From the NCBI RefSeq assembly GCF_037975245.1, contig NC_092567.1:14524876-14588875 (forward strand): DNA of 64,000 bases, in the 5' to 3' direction. The notes under the pieces were generated by a model. It was not told where the DNA came from and searched no databases. It saw nothing but the letters and a program-made list of their open reading frames with translations. The position numbers were made by a program, and so were the translations under genes. Shown here piece after piece: positions 1 to 11,506 of this stretch. Origin of the DNA: Apostichopus japonicus (taxonomy: Eukaryota; Echinodermata; Holothuroidea; Aspidochirotida; Stichopodidae). How positions within the stretch are numbered: the first letter of the stretch is position 1; the number at the start of each line of letters is the position of its first letter.

Positions 1-290
1 CGGCTTTAGGAATCACAAATGATTTTCGAGTTGGTTAGCATCATGTTTGATCTCTGGAGTAAGGCAAAATATGTCACCAAAACAGAACTAGTATTGTTCG
101 ATACAGGTGACAAACGCCTACAGTGAAATTACGACCTACCTTACAAGTTTAGAACCTCTGGACATACAATCAGCGTCCATGGCCTAGTTGGTTAGGGTGT
201 CCGCGTACAAAGGAGGCCAGGGTTCGAATCCCGGTGGAGGCTGGAAGTTTTTTCACTGTTCTGGATTTTCCTTCTCATTACGTTTTCATT
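1..290 (+). mobile_element. tRNA-like-containing short element, copy 1
   Basis: The same sequence occurs as an inverted copy at 51036-51359, a truncated inverted copy at 49512-49735 and a partial + copy at 50842-50990, so this is a dispersed family. Positions 177-245 resemble a tRNA, with an A-box-like stretch (TGGCCTAGTTGG) and a good B box (GGTTCGAATCC); the ends form a near-complete acceptor stem. The tRNA-like part sits inside the element, not at its 5' end as in a normal SINE. The copy is cut by the window edge on the left and runs into (TA)n on the right. It is read as a non-autonomous element, not a functional tRNA gene. Confidence 0.6.
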
Positions 291-3184
291 TATATATATA
301 TATATATATGTATATACATATTTATATGTGTGTATTTATCAATATGGCTACGATCATAGTCACCTTGTAGGCAGAGTGTAAGTGAAGTGGGCAGTGGGCG
401 TCCTATTATATAGTTAACATAATTACAATTAGATTGATACACCTAGGAAAGCTGTCATCCTTGGCCCTGGATGTTAAACATATTAATGAAGATGTTATGT
501 TCAGAACAGTAAAGTGTTCAAATGGAGCGATCATTTCTGTTGGCCCCTTTACATCTCTAGAATAAAAAATAATGACAGAATTCAGTCTGCAACAACAATA
601 GAAAACTAATTAAACAGCGCTTGTTAAGTTAATTAGACAACTCGGCAGTTACACGTGTTGTTGAAAATATTTCAATGATTTGAAACAGGTGTCTTTGACT
701 CTGGACTCTTCTGCATAAGCATAAGTCCATGTATTCTGAACTCAGCGCAATAATGATTGCAAAATCGATACGTTTTCTAAAAAAGTCATTTTATCAGGCT
801 ATTACTTAATAAAGTGTCTAGCTTTGTGAGTTTTAAGTAATGGTTGCTTGGAAATCGTCATCTGCGAAAAGGGCTGATTGCATTAACTGTTGATTTCAAG
901 CGTTGGAACAGTCTTGAGGCAAACTGCTAACCACAAACTAAAATGGCTTAACTAACCTCTGCAAATGTTCTTATTGGTTTAAGGGTCATGCTGCAAAAAG
1001 TTTCTCTGCTGTCACCTTGTGACATAACAATGTTATGTCACCTTGTGACATAACAATGGTTTAACCATAAGCTTTCTGGGCCCTGCTCTTTTGTGCTATC
1101 ATTGTACCTCTAAGCGGTATAAATAGTATATTATATTCCTTTCTCTATGTTCTTTTTCTTTCTTATTGAATGTCATTTATAACTTGTCAGAAAACTGTAA
1201 CCCCTTGTTTGGTTTTTTAATTTCTTTAAAACAAGAGAGAAATCTGAATTAAGAGTATATAAAGTGATACATGTATCATATAGTTCATTGAAGGTGTAAA
1301 TTGAGACTGCAGGTTAATGTGCAAGGATGTGTTCAATCCCTGACTGGAGGATTCGGTACCGACATGACTGACCGACTAGAACTGAGTAGTGTTCTGTCAA
1401 GATTAAATGTTCCCAACCGATTCAGCCTATCTGCTCTCTTTAGCGTGCACAACTGCAGCAGTGTTTCATGTGTCCTTCCGATGTTAGCATATTCAGGCCT
1501 TAAATACCCATGACTGGATACAGAAACATATTCAAATCTGGTAGAGCAAAGGACAAGACCTGATGTTGTGAATATTGGTCTTTATTTGACCTTTAACCTT
1601 CAGGGATTGCCACCAGCTAAGAGATGGATATCTCAGTTATTAGAATATATGAAATTAAGTTCAAGTCTGCTCAACTTCCATGCCAAGTTTAAGATCCTCC
1701 CAAACTACTACTTGGTGGCCCATCAATGCCATTTCAAGTTAATGACAGACAGTTTTCGTTAAAAAAAAGGAATCCTTTTACCTCTGACTTCTGTGAGGTT
1801 CTGTAAAAGCATTTAGAGGTACCATTCTGTGATTCATGAAAATATCCAGGGTTTATATCCCCTTAAAACATATTTATTATCCCATGGGAGGCCGTCAGTG
1901 CCTAATCTGCCATAGGCAATACCACTTTAGACACCTGCTTGTCCAATGTGGGCCTATTACTCAAGTTTTGTTTCAACATTAAGTAACTTTTAACTAGCCG
2001 TAGATTTTTCCTTTATATCTGGCCTTGAAAGTTTGGATTTGAATAACAACTTTTCCTCCGAGCTTGTGCCCTACTTTTCCTTATGAGTTGTGTTTTATGT
2101 AAATCAGATGTAATCACTACACCTGGAAAGAAATATGCTCTGCACTGCACGGTGATCACCTCTGTCGAGTTTTTTCTCATAAGTCGTGTTTTTAGTGATA
2201 TAGGACTGATTTATATCACCAGTTGCATGGAATTTATATCGTCATTTTACCTTCATTTACTTCCATTCGAATTAAAACCCAAATAAAGTAGGAATAGCGG
2301 ACAGATGGATTCAGTCAACCTGTACAGTAAATCCGTGTTTGGCCAAACCTTTCAATGTGAAAGACATTTCTCCTTGAACATGGTCTGTCTTTCCTCAATA
2401 TTTTTGGGGGGTTTTGGTTAAGGCTTCTTAGATTAATCAACCCAGCTACTGAATGTCTGCAGACAGACTCAAAGGATACACTCTTGACCATGCACTTAAG
2501 ATTCATGTTGAATATGCAGCAGAATGTATGAATTATTCATGCATCCCTCACGTCAGCACTGCAAGATCATCAATCACTGTTTGCTTTTGGAGATTCCAAT
2601 ATTTTTTTGCATTTATCATGGTAAGATCTTTGTAGAAGTGGTGAAGAGGAGAGGGGGAGGGAGGAGAGAGGGGGGAGGGGTGAAGGGGGAGGGGAGGGAG
2701 AAGACTGTGTGAAGACAGGTGTTGTGATGCTAAATTGCATTTTAATGAATATATGGGACTTGTTAAATTAGAAACACTATTTTGATGCAAAGGTTGAACA
2801 CTGAGAGGCTTTTACCCTGTCTGGACAATGTCAAACAATTCCAGTGATGGGAATATTGCTTTTGGTGATATTTGCTAAATCATAGTGAGAGTCCTTACCA
2901 GGGAATAGTCTAGCTCGGATTGCCAGTTGGTGATAAAGCAGATGCTTCAATTACGGCCATCAAAGATCTTAATTTTGATCTAAGCAATGAACAACATGAC
3001 ATAACCATCCATTTTACAAGTCTCTAAACTATATCAACGGGAAACAATTAGTGATCATGGAACAAACTGTTCTTGATGTTTGTAATGGCGGCAGTTTTAA
3101 ATTTTGGCCATCTGTAACTGATAATCTAGCTATGTATATCTCAGATGGTGTGATATTGATTTTGTCTGTTTGAATCCCACACAG
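291..3184. other. Liprin-beta intron / upstream non-coding DNA
   Basis: No exon is recognised. The first and second SAM domains of liprin-beta, expected upstream of the exon at 3185, are not visible here and must lie beyond the left edge. The stretch holds a (TA)n tract near 291-310, a duplicated palindrome at 1011-1058 and a purine-only GGAG-rich run around 2640-2700. Confidence 0.6.
1011..1058. repeat. 26-bp direct duplication containing a perfect palindrome
   Basis: GTCACCTTGTGACATAACAA occurs at 1011 and again at 1037. Positions 1032-1041 (GTTATGTCAC) and 1045-1054 are perfect inverted repeats with a 3-base spacer. It could extrude a small hairpin; no function is evident. Confidence 0.7.
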
Positions 3185-3310
3185 CCTTATGAGAATGGTA
3201 CAGAAGTTATGCTTTGGACCAATCATAGAGTCATGGATTGGCTACGGTCGGTTGATCTGTCAGAATACGCTCCAAATCTTAGAGGAAGTGGAGTACACGG
3301 TGGCCTCATG
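3185..3310 (+). CDS. PPFIBP1/2-like: Liprin-beta exon: start of third SAM domain
   Basis: Internal coding exon of 42 codons, phase 0 at both ends, between a CCCACACAG acceptor and an ATG|GTGAGA donor. It encodes a stretch with the key residues WTNHRVMDWLRSVDL and EYAPNLRGSGVHGGLM, which I recognise as the beginning of the third SAM domain of liprin-beta; liprin-alpha differs here (WSNDRVIRWI). Liprin-betas are cytoplasmic scaffold proteins that bind liprin-alpha through their SAM domains and act at cell adhesions and synapse-type cortical sites with LAR-type receptor phosphatases. The next exon completes the domain. Upstream exons (coiled coil, SAM1, SAM2) are outside the window. Echinoderms may have one liprin-beta, so choosing between the two vertebrate paralogues is not meaningful. 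Confidence 0.93.
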
Positions 3311-3414
3311 GTGAGACAGTTTAACGATTCTTCTAATAATTTTAAAGATTGATTACTTCTGTGTTGTTGAACACCAGTTTGACATGGCAATAGTTTGTTC
3401 TGTCTTTCAAGTTG

Positions 3415-4003
3415 CTTGCTTGTATCATCTTTGTAATTAGATGTTGTAACTGAGACACATCGCCATGCACTTAATACTGACCTAACGTTGACTTTTCTCA
3501 TGGTAGGTTGCTCTACATAAAAACATCTTTGTAAATTAGATGTAGTAACTGACACACATCTCCATGCACTTAACACTGACCTAATGTTAACTTTCCTCAT
3601 GGTAGGTTGCTCTACATATAAACATCTTTGTAAGTTAAATGTTGTAACTGAGATACATCTCCATGCACTAAACATTGACCTAAGGTTAAATTTCCTCATG
3701 GTAGGTTCTTCTACAAAAATACATCTTTGTAATTAGCTGTTGTAACTGACACACATCTCCATGCACTAAACACTGACCAAAGGTTAAATTTTCTCAAGGT
3801 AGGATGCTCTACATATATACATCTTTGTAATTAAATGTAGTAATTGAAACACATCTCCATGCACTAAACACTGACCTAAGGTTAAATTTTCTAATGATAG
3901 GATGCATACATCTTTGTAATTAAATGTAGTAATAATTGAGACACATCTCCATGCACTAAACACTGACCTAAGGTTAACTTTTCTAATGATAGGATGCTCT
4001 ACG
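3415..4003. repeat. ~98-bp minisatellite, about 6 copies
   Basis: CATCTTTGTAA recurs near 3426, 3524, 3623, 3722, 3820 and 3909, each followed by a diverged copy of a unit with ACACATCTCCATGCAC and CACTGACCTAA. It lies in the intron between the two SAM3 exons. Open frames on the minus strand here are repeat artefacts. Confidence 0.9.
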
Positions 4004-4332
4004 TATGTCTGACAAAATGTGGAACACCCTGGCTTAATGTTGATGTAAATGAAAACTTTCCTTCTCAAGGACTTAGACCTCTGATCTAACAGTTTTGCAA
4101 TCATTCAATAATATTCAAGTGTATTTAATAATGAGAGCAATCACTTTATACAACCAGCCGCATCTGTTGTGTAAAAGAGAATTTTTGATATGCGATGATA
4201 TATGATGGGATTTACTAGTAGATAATTTTAAACATTAATATGCTGTAGGATATATGTAATAAATTAAAATAGCTGTACCAAATGCCATCAGCTACTGTGA
4301 TACATTTGGATAAAATATTTTCCATTTTATAG

Positions 4333-4521
4333 ACTCTGGAGAACCGGTTCACAGCAGAGACCTTGGCAACCCTTTTAAGTATACCAGCCAGTAAGACCTT
4401 ACTGCGACGTCACCTGGGTACCCACTTCATGTCACTATGTGGTCACGATATACAACATGCCAAGCGAATCGCTGAGAAAAGCGTGGGATTTATGCCTCTG
4501 AATGTTATTGGAAAAGTAAAG
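4333..4521 (+). CDS. PPFIBP1/2-like: Liprin-beta exon: end of third SAM domain
   Basis: Phase-0 exon of 63 codons between a TTTTATAG acceptor and an AAG|GTATGG donor. It joins in frame after the LM of the previous exon and reads TLENRFTAETLATLLSIP, then KTLLRRHLGTHF, ending GKVK. This matches the liprin-beta pattern (LEPRF...LLNIPPNKTLLRRHLATHF...AKVK) and completes SAM3. The segment between THF and GKVK is more diverged from vertebrates than the helices. Nothing suggests pseudogenisation: frame and splice sites are intact. Confidence 0.93.
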
Positions 4522-4589
4522 GTATGGAACTACATTAACCTTCCTGTTATTACCCGTGCTATATATATATAGCAAGCACTGTTCAACAT

Positions 4590-4830
4590 TTATTTCCTGT
4601 ACCTTATCGCATTACCTTACTGCGTTACCTTACAATATTACCTTCTTATTATTACCTTGCTATATATTACTACTTTATTTCCTGTACCTTCTCCCATTAC
4701 CTTACTGCAATACCTTAGAATAATACCTTGCCATTGCTACCTTGCTATATACAACTACATTATTTCCTGTACCTTATCGCATTACCTTACTGCATTACGT
4801 TAGAATATTACCTTGACAATTGCATATATA
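4590..4830. repeat. ~87-bp degenerate repeat, 3 copies
   Basis: TTTCCTGTACCTT(A/C)TC recurs near 4592, 4678 and 4765, with many internal ATTACCTT motifs. It lies directly behind the exon ending at 4521, within the intron. Confidence 0.75.
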
Positions 4831-5359
4831 CAGACTGGATATATCCCATGCAGTATACTGTATGGTACTGTTACTGACTGACAAAAATTCAGTGCAGAAA
4901 GATTGGATATTTCATGCTCTTGTTTTATAGTTACACCTTAATCGTTAGAATCAATGTCCATATCTAAACAGCTGTAACAATATTACTCTTATTACATCAT
5001 ATTCAATCCATATATAAAAACTACTACTTGGATTAGTTACTATGGTAACCAAGTGCATCTCACAGTAATTTCAATCCTCATTATCACTTTAAAAGCTGCA
5101 CTGTAGCGTCTCGGCATCCTTGTCTGAATAACCTTGTAATTTTAAAGTCTTTAACATTGCCTATTTGACAAGGCAAAGCATTCCATGTTATCACATTCAG
5201 GTTTTAAGATACAACCTTTTGATTAAGCAAATTTTTTTACTGACTTTAAAGAGGCAAGACATCCAGCACGCTGTAGCATTTGGAAATGGGTTTATTGTAG
5301 AAAGTGTCAAGTTTCAATTTCTTACAAGTGTGACTTTGACATGTTTTACTTCCTCACAG

Positions 5360-5569
5360 CCCAAGAAACGCTCCTTTGGAGCGAGAAAGAGGCGTGGAAT
5401 GGAAGACGAAGATTTTCTTTGTCCTATGGAGGAACCCCTCCCTGTACCCCTGACATCAGTAAAGCCCCAGATAACAGCTGCTAATAACAACACTCAACCA
5501 CAACCTGGTCATGGGAACTATAAAGTGGAGGTGAGAAGTGCTGAGAGGGTCCATAAGCAAGCAGATGAG
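5360..5569 (+). CDS. PPFIBP1/2-like: Liprin-beta exon: basic/acidic linker after SAM3
   Basis: Starts after a strong TTCCTCACAG acceptor and continues the KVK|PKK junction seen in vertebrate liprin-beta. It encodes a basic patch (PKKRSFGARKRRG), an acidic turn and the conserved block EDEDFLCPME (vertebrate EEYVCPME), then a Pro/Gln/Asn-rich, probably disordered stretch. Two donors are in phase. GAG|GTGAGA after 5530 is the stronger and gives 57 codons; GAG|GTCAGT after 5569 gives 70, adding 13 residues beginning VRSAERVHK. Which is used cannot be told from sequence; both join the exon at 25285 in frame. Start and identity are secure, the 3' end is not. Confidence 0.88.
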
Positions 5570-6002
5570 GTCAGTCCTGTTTGTTTTTCAACTCAATGAA
5601 GTAACAAAATAAAGGCATAATTCTGGTGTGGATTGCTGCAGAATGGTAGCATTTGCATTAGTAATCCAAAGAATCCCTCAAATGTAACTGTTTGTGTTCA
5701 CATAGTAACATCTCCAGCCATACAAGCATACACCATATATATTAAACTTGCTATATCAATGTATAATAAATATTGACATACTTAACCTAGAAAAGGCAGA
5801 CCTTGATAGTATTAATTGTGTTTACATTTAACAAATCATTGCTGTTTCATAGTAACATTTTGGGTCCTTGAATGTGTTTGTTATTATACCTTAGTTCATT
5901 GAGAGATTTGGCTAATTGTCCTTACTATTATCTAGTTTAATTTACGACCATGATTTAACGTAGGCGTGTAGGAAAACATGAAATTGTAGAAGAGTGTTTG
6001 AC

Positions 6003-6880
6003 GAAATGGAACACAAGCAGCTGTGTTTGTAAATGGTAGTAGCAGGTTGATTAACTTTCATCTCTGCACATCAGTGCCATCAAACAGGCAGCTGTGTTTA
6101 TACATGGTGGCAGCAGGTTGGTTTATTTCCATCTCTGCACATCAGTGCCATCGAACACAGGCAGCTCTGTTTGTACATGGTGGCAGCAGGTTGGTTAACT
6201 TTCATCTCTGTACATCAGTGCCATCAAACACAGGCAGCTGTGTTTATACATGGTAGTAGCAGGTTGATCAACTTCCATCTCTGCACATCAGTGCCATCAA
6301 ACACAGGCAGCTGTGTTTATACATGGTAGTAGCAGGTTGATCAACTTCCATCTCTGCACATCAGTGCCATCAAACACAGGCAGCTGTGTTTGTACATGGT
6401 GGCAGCAGGTTGGTTAACTTCCATCTCTGCACATCAGTGCCATCAAACACAGGCAGCTGTGTTTGTACATGGTGGCAGCAGACTAACTTCCATCTCTGCA
6501 CATCAGTGCCATCAAACACAGGCAGCTGTGTTTATGCATGGTAGTAGCAGGTTGGTTAACTTCCATCTCTGCACATCAGTGCCATCGAACACAGGCAGCT
6601 GTGTTTGTACATGGTGGCAGCAGACTGATTAACTTCCATCTCTGCACATCAGTGCCATCAAACACAGGCAGCTGTGTTTATACATGGTAGTAGCAGGTTG
6701 GTTAACTTCCATCTCTGCACATCAGTGCCATCAAACACAGGCAGCTGTGTTTATACATGGTAGTAGCAGACTGATTAACTTCCATCTCTGCACATCAGTG
6801 CCATCAAACACAGGCAGCTGTGTTTATGCATGGTAGTAGCAGGTTGGTTAACTTCCATCTCTGCACATCAGTGCCATCTT
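6003..6880. repeat. 73-bp minisatellite, about 12 copies
   Basis: Tandem units of about 73 bp with CAGGCAGCTGTGTTTATACA, CAGGTTGGTTAACTTCCATC and TCTGCACATCAGTGCCATC. Copies differ by point changes (GTAGTAGCAG versus GTGGCAGCAG) and small deletions, for example near 6480. It lies in the long liprin-beta intron. Open frames running through it come from the repeat. Confidence 0.95.
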
Positions 6881-9810
6881 ACCTATACTTGTAAGAATTG
6901 TTCAAAACAAAAAGTTTCAAGAAAAAAAACGTGGGATCATAAGAAGCCATGCAATTGTTTTGAAGCATATTGCATTTATCAACCTCTTAAGTTAAGCTTA
7001 ATAGCCAGTGTGCAGAAAGGGTAAATATGTGTCTAAGGTTTGTATAAAGTACCCCCCTCCTGAAGTTAAACAGGCCAGTAAATTCTGATCTGACTGTGTG
7101 AAAAAGTTGTGTTTTCTTTTAATTCTTACTTAAAGTAGCAGGTGTCTTGGCATGAAAATGTAAATTTAAGAAAAAAGGTAGTATGAGTGAGGTCGTTGAC
7201 AAGTGCATTAAAATTAAATGGTACGTAGATTCATTTTTTTATAGCTAATGGAACTTCACCGGCAGCAGCCCTCTGTAGGTGGCATGTCGTGAATTACCTA
7301 ATCATAATTCCTGTTTCATGAGGGCTAGAGATCAAAGTTTTCAACAACAAAACTTTTTTCTTAAACTGCTCTTGGGGAATTGAGTATCTTGATGTTCTAG
7401 AAAAGAGGTATTTGATTTTAAAAAGTTTATTCCTGGATTTGGTATTATTAGTGGGGGGAAAATATTCATGTCTTGAAATTTTCTATCCATAAATCAGATA
7501 TACAAATGAAATGCTTATAAACAGATTATGTAGCAGCACGAGAACGCCATTGTTCAGGATACTGTTTGATATCAGTAATTTGCATAATTTACATAAGTTT
7601 GCAGTTAGACCGTCCAGTAGGATCACCTTGACTCATGGAGAAATGGTCTTTCGCTGGTCGGAAGCAGTAACGACATCTAATTTATTATCAGACTACACCC
7701 CGTAGGTGGTTGTTTTGTCTCTATGGATGACAACCCCTCGAACGACAGCTTCTGCAAAAACCGGCGGTCATTAAAAATAGCTAAATCTTGTTTCATGCCG
7801 AGTGAATTTAAACCAGGCATCATATCTTTTCATCGATAAATATTCTCCTCGACCGCAGCGAGGTATCAAAGTTAAATCCTTTGCATGAGGAAGATGGCTC
7901 CAAACTATGTGACGCCGATAGGTCAGGATATGAAAACATAAACCACTTTTAGGGATACTATAATTCATCATAAAACTTGGCCAAAATAAATCAGCATCTC
8001 CCCTACCATCTTAAATCCTACCCAAGAGTGAGATGTGTTTCAAAAGGAGGCAGAGACTGACTGAATTTGAGATTTATCTTCTCAGCCTCGGAAAACATTC
8101 TGGCCTCCCAAGTGTATTCTATTTACATCATCTCTGGAGACAGATGTAACACTTACCGTTTCCCATCCTGCTAGGGCCTCGTTTTTTTAAAGCCACCGAT
8201 ATATTCTCAGCCTTCCTTAAGCATTCTCGTCTTTAACTTTTTGAATAAGGGGGTAGTTTGCAAAACATTTTGTGATGCTCGTCTTGATTTTTAAAATAAA
8301 TTATCTAGGCTGCAGGGATGACTGTAAAGGGAAATGGATGGTACATTAAATGAACCTGTGTGATCCTTATGTGAGGATGACTCACAGCTTAAAGGCTGCA
8401 TGGATCCCTTGCTGAAGTTGTTCTTTATTCAAACTCTGCCTTTCATGCACAAACGTACAAAACTGTTTCATTTAAAAAAGAAATTGTTCTCTCAGGTGTA
8501 ATCTTATAAATAGTACCATCAGTAACAGGAAGGGCAATTATATGAGTAATAAACTGCTTTCCTCCAGCAACATTTATCACGATGTGTTAAGTTTCTACTA
8601 CATTTAAGATTCAAAAACGCCTTAACATGTAAAATATTCCTGACTTTGACCACAGTCTTAGGTGGTATACAGAAGTTGGAATAATTTTTGTTTCCAGTTT
8701 TAAGTTGATTTGTGTTACAAACACACAAACATACAATATCAATGTACACATTGTGAAAAGCTTCCAGTGAATATGGGTAAATTAAACTAACTTAAAGATT
8801 ATTCAGATGTAAAGCACATAAATCATACAAGCCTGTATCCATATTGTAGACATATGAAGAATGTTTACTACCGAAGACACAACATAAATGTTGTGACAAG
8901 CTTCAAAGAAACTATCCAGTGGACATTAATGTCTTCAGCAGAGAACTATTGCTCGACACTTCTCAAGACATGGTGCTTTCTTCCAGCTTTTACGATGCAA
9001 TAGCTGTCCTGAAATGTCCTTCACGTTAGTTAGTCGACAAGGTCGTGATACAAGAGTCTGAATCCATGCGACTGCTCAGTTGATAAAAGTTGTGACATTT
9101 AAGGGGAACGAAACATAGCAACCATGAAGAAGTGGATTCAATCTCTTACTGTGTTTGGCTTTTGATCAGGAACAGGCCAACCTTGGTTCATCTAGAAGCT
9201 TGAGTTGGGTGAGGTGGTAAATGAAATTGGCTGCTAAAATGAACAAAGTAGTGGCAGCAAAAGTGTTTCTTCTCTCTAGTATCATGTTACTCTTATTATA
9301 AGGATTTATATCAGGCAGTGTGTGATAGTGGTTTGCATATATGCATTAGCTTTGTAACTCTGTAGCTTTCAAATGCCGGACATATCCATTAGACTAGCTA
9401 CATGAATGCCACCTTTCCTCTGTGTTCTAGTGCTCAATCAACTCTGTAGTACCTCAAGTCACAACTACATTGTTCCAAAACCATGTAAGGAAGTAATTTT
9501 CTTGGCCAAAAATGGTGCAACAACTGGCTAATAACCTTATTACTTGGTAATGGTACCATCAGCCCAGTTTGTTATATGCAAATTAAGCTTGGCCTGTTTA
9601 CACCTACTCTGACTTTCTCAAGGTATAAAATGTCATGTGACACTAATTCAGCAGCACATTAAAAGCATATTTATGTAATTCATATATTTGCTGACTTTCA
9701 AAGTAAAGCATAGCTTGTTATCTGCACTCTCACAATGTGAGAAACCACAGAGGAAAGTAGATTCTAATTGGCAGCTTTAACTATCTGTTCAAGTTATAAT
9801 GAATGTTACC
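6881..9810. other. Long liprin-beta intron, unique non-coding DNA
   Basis: No exon, RNA gene or clear transposon was recognised on either strand. Open frames are short, lack domain-like sequence and have no convincing splice context. Confidence 0.55.
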
Positions 9811-11506
9811 CATGTTTAGGTCTGCCTGAACATCCATCCACACACACAAGAAGCAAGCAGCTAACGTTACCATGTTATGGTCTGCCAGAACATCCATCCA
9901 CACACACAAGAAGCAAGCAGCTAATATTACCATGTTATGGTCTGCCAGAACATCCATCCACATACACAAAGAAGCAAGCAGCTAACGTTACCATGTTATG
10001 GTCTGCCAGAACATCCATCCACACACACAAAGAAGCAAGCAGCTAACGTTACCATGTTAATGTCTGCCTGAACATCCATCCACACACAAGAAGCAAGCAG
10101 CTAACGTTACCATGTTAATGTCTGCCTGAACATCCATCCACACACACAAGAAGCAAGCAGCTAATATTACCATGTTATGGTCTGCCAGAACATCCATCCA
10201 CACATACAAAGAAGCAAGCAGCTAATGTTACCATGTTATGGTCTGCCTGAACATCCATCCACACACACAAGAAGCAAGCAGCTAATGTTACCATGTTATG
10301 GTCTGCCTGAACATCCATCCACACACACAAAGAAGCAAGCAGCTAATGTTACCATGTTATGGTCTGCCAGAACATCCATCCACACACACACAAAGAAGCA
10401 AGCAGCTAATGTTACCATGTTATGGTCTGCCTGAACATCCATCCACACACACAAGAAGCAAGCAGCTAATGTTACCATGTTATGGTCTGCCTGAACATCC
10501 ATCCACACACACAAAGAAGCAAGCAGCTAATGTTACCATGTTATGGTCTGCCTGAACATCCATCCACACACACAAGAAGCAAGCAGCTAACGTTACCATG
10601 TTAATGTCTGCCTGAACATCCATCCACACACACAAGAAGCAAGCAGCTAATATTACCATGTTATGGTCTGCCAGAACATCCATCAACACATACAAAGAAG
10701 CAAGCAGCTAATGTTACCATGTTATGGTCTGCCTGAACATCCATCCACACACACAAGAAGCAAGCAGCTAATGTTACCATGTTATGGTCTGCCTGAACAT
10801 CCATCCACACACACAAAGAAGCAAGCAGCTAATGTTACCATGTTATGGTCTGCCAGAACATCCATCCACACACACACAAAGAAGCAAGCAGCTAATGTTA
10901 CCATGTTATGGTCTGCCTGAACATCCATCCACACTCACAAAGAGGCAAGCAGCTAATGTTATCATGTTATGGTCTGCCTGAACATCCATCCCGACACGCA
11001 AAGAAGCAAGCAGCTAATGTTACCATGTTAAGGTCTGCCTGAACATCCATCCACACACACAAGAAGCAAGCAGCTAATGTTACCATGTTATGGTCTGCCT
11101 GAACATCCATCCACACTCACAAAGAGGCAAGCAGCTAATGTTATCATGTTATGGTCTGCCTGAACATCCATCCCGACACGCAAAGAAGCAAGCAGCTAAT
11201 GTTACCATGTTAAGGTCTGCCTGAACATCCATCCCGACACGCAAAGAAGCAAGCAGCTAATGTTACCATGTTATGGTCTGCCAGAACATCCATCCACACA
11301 CACACAAAGAAGCAAGCAGCTAATGTTACCATGTTATGGTCTGCCTGAACATCCATCCACACTCACAAAGAGGCAAGCAGCTAATGTTATCATGTTATGG
11401 TCTGCCTGAACATCCATCCACACACGCAAAGAAGCAAGCAGCTAATGTTACCATGTTAAGGTCTGCCTTAAAATCCACACACACACACAAGAAGCAAGCA
11501 GCTAAT
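9811..11506. repeat. ~60-bp minisatellite, about 28 copies, with higher-order structure
   Basis: Tandem units of 59-63 bp with TCTGCCTGAACATCCATCC, a short CA run of variable length, GAAGCAAGCAGCTAA and GTTACCATGTTATGG. Variant units recur in order: CTAACG then CTAATATT then a CATACAAAG variant appears at 10101-10210 and again about 486 bp later (10587-10695), which is eight units. A three-unit block with CACTCACAAAGAGGC and CCGACACGC is repeated near 10931 and 11113. It therefore expanded by blocks, not only by single units. Frames through it are repeat artefacts. Confidence 0.95.

Noticed and set aside
177-245. Functional tRNA gene
   Set aside because: A and B boxes are present, but it is part of a dispersed repeat with several copies and an imperfect acceptor stem.
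3223-4104. 158- and 106-codon minus-strand frames with MRKVN...SAWRC repeats
   Set aside because: Explained by the ~98-bp minisatellite; the first also overlaps the liprin-beta exon on the opposite strand.
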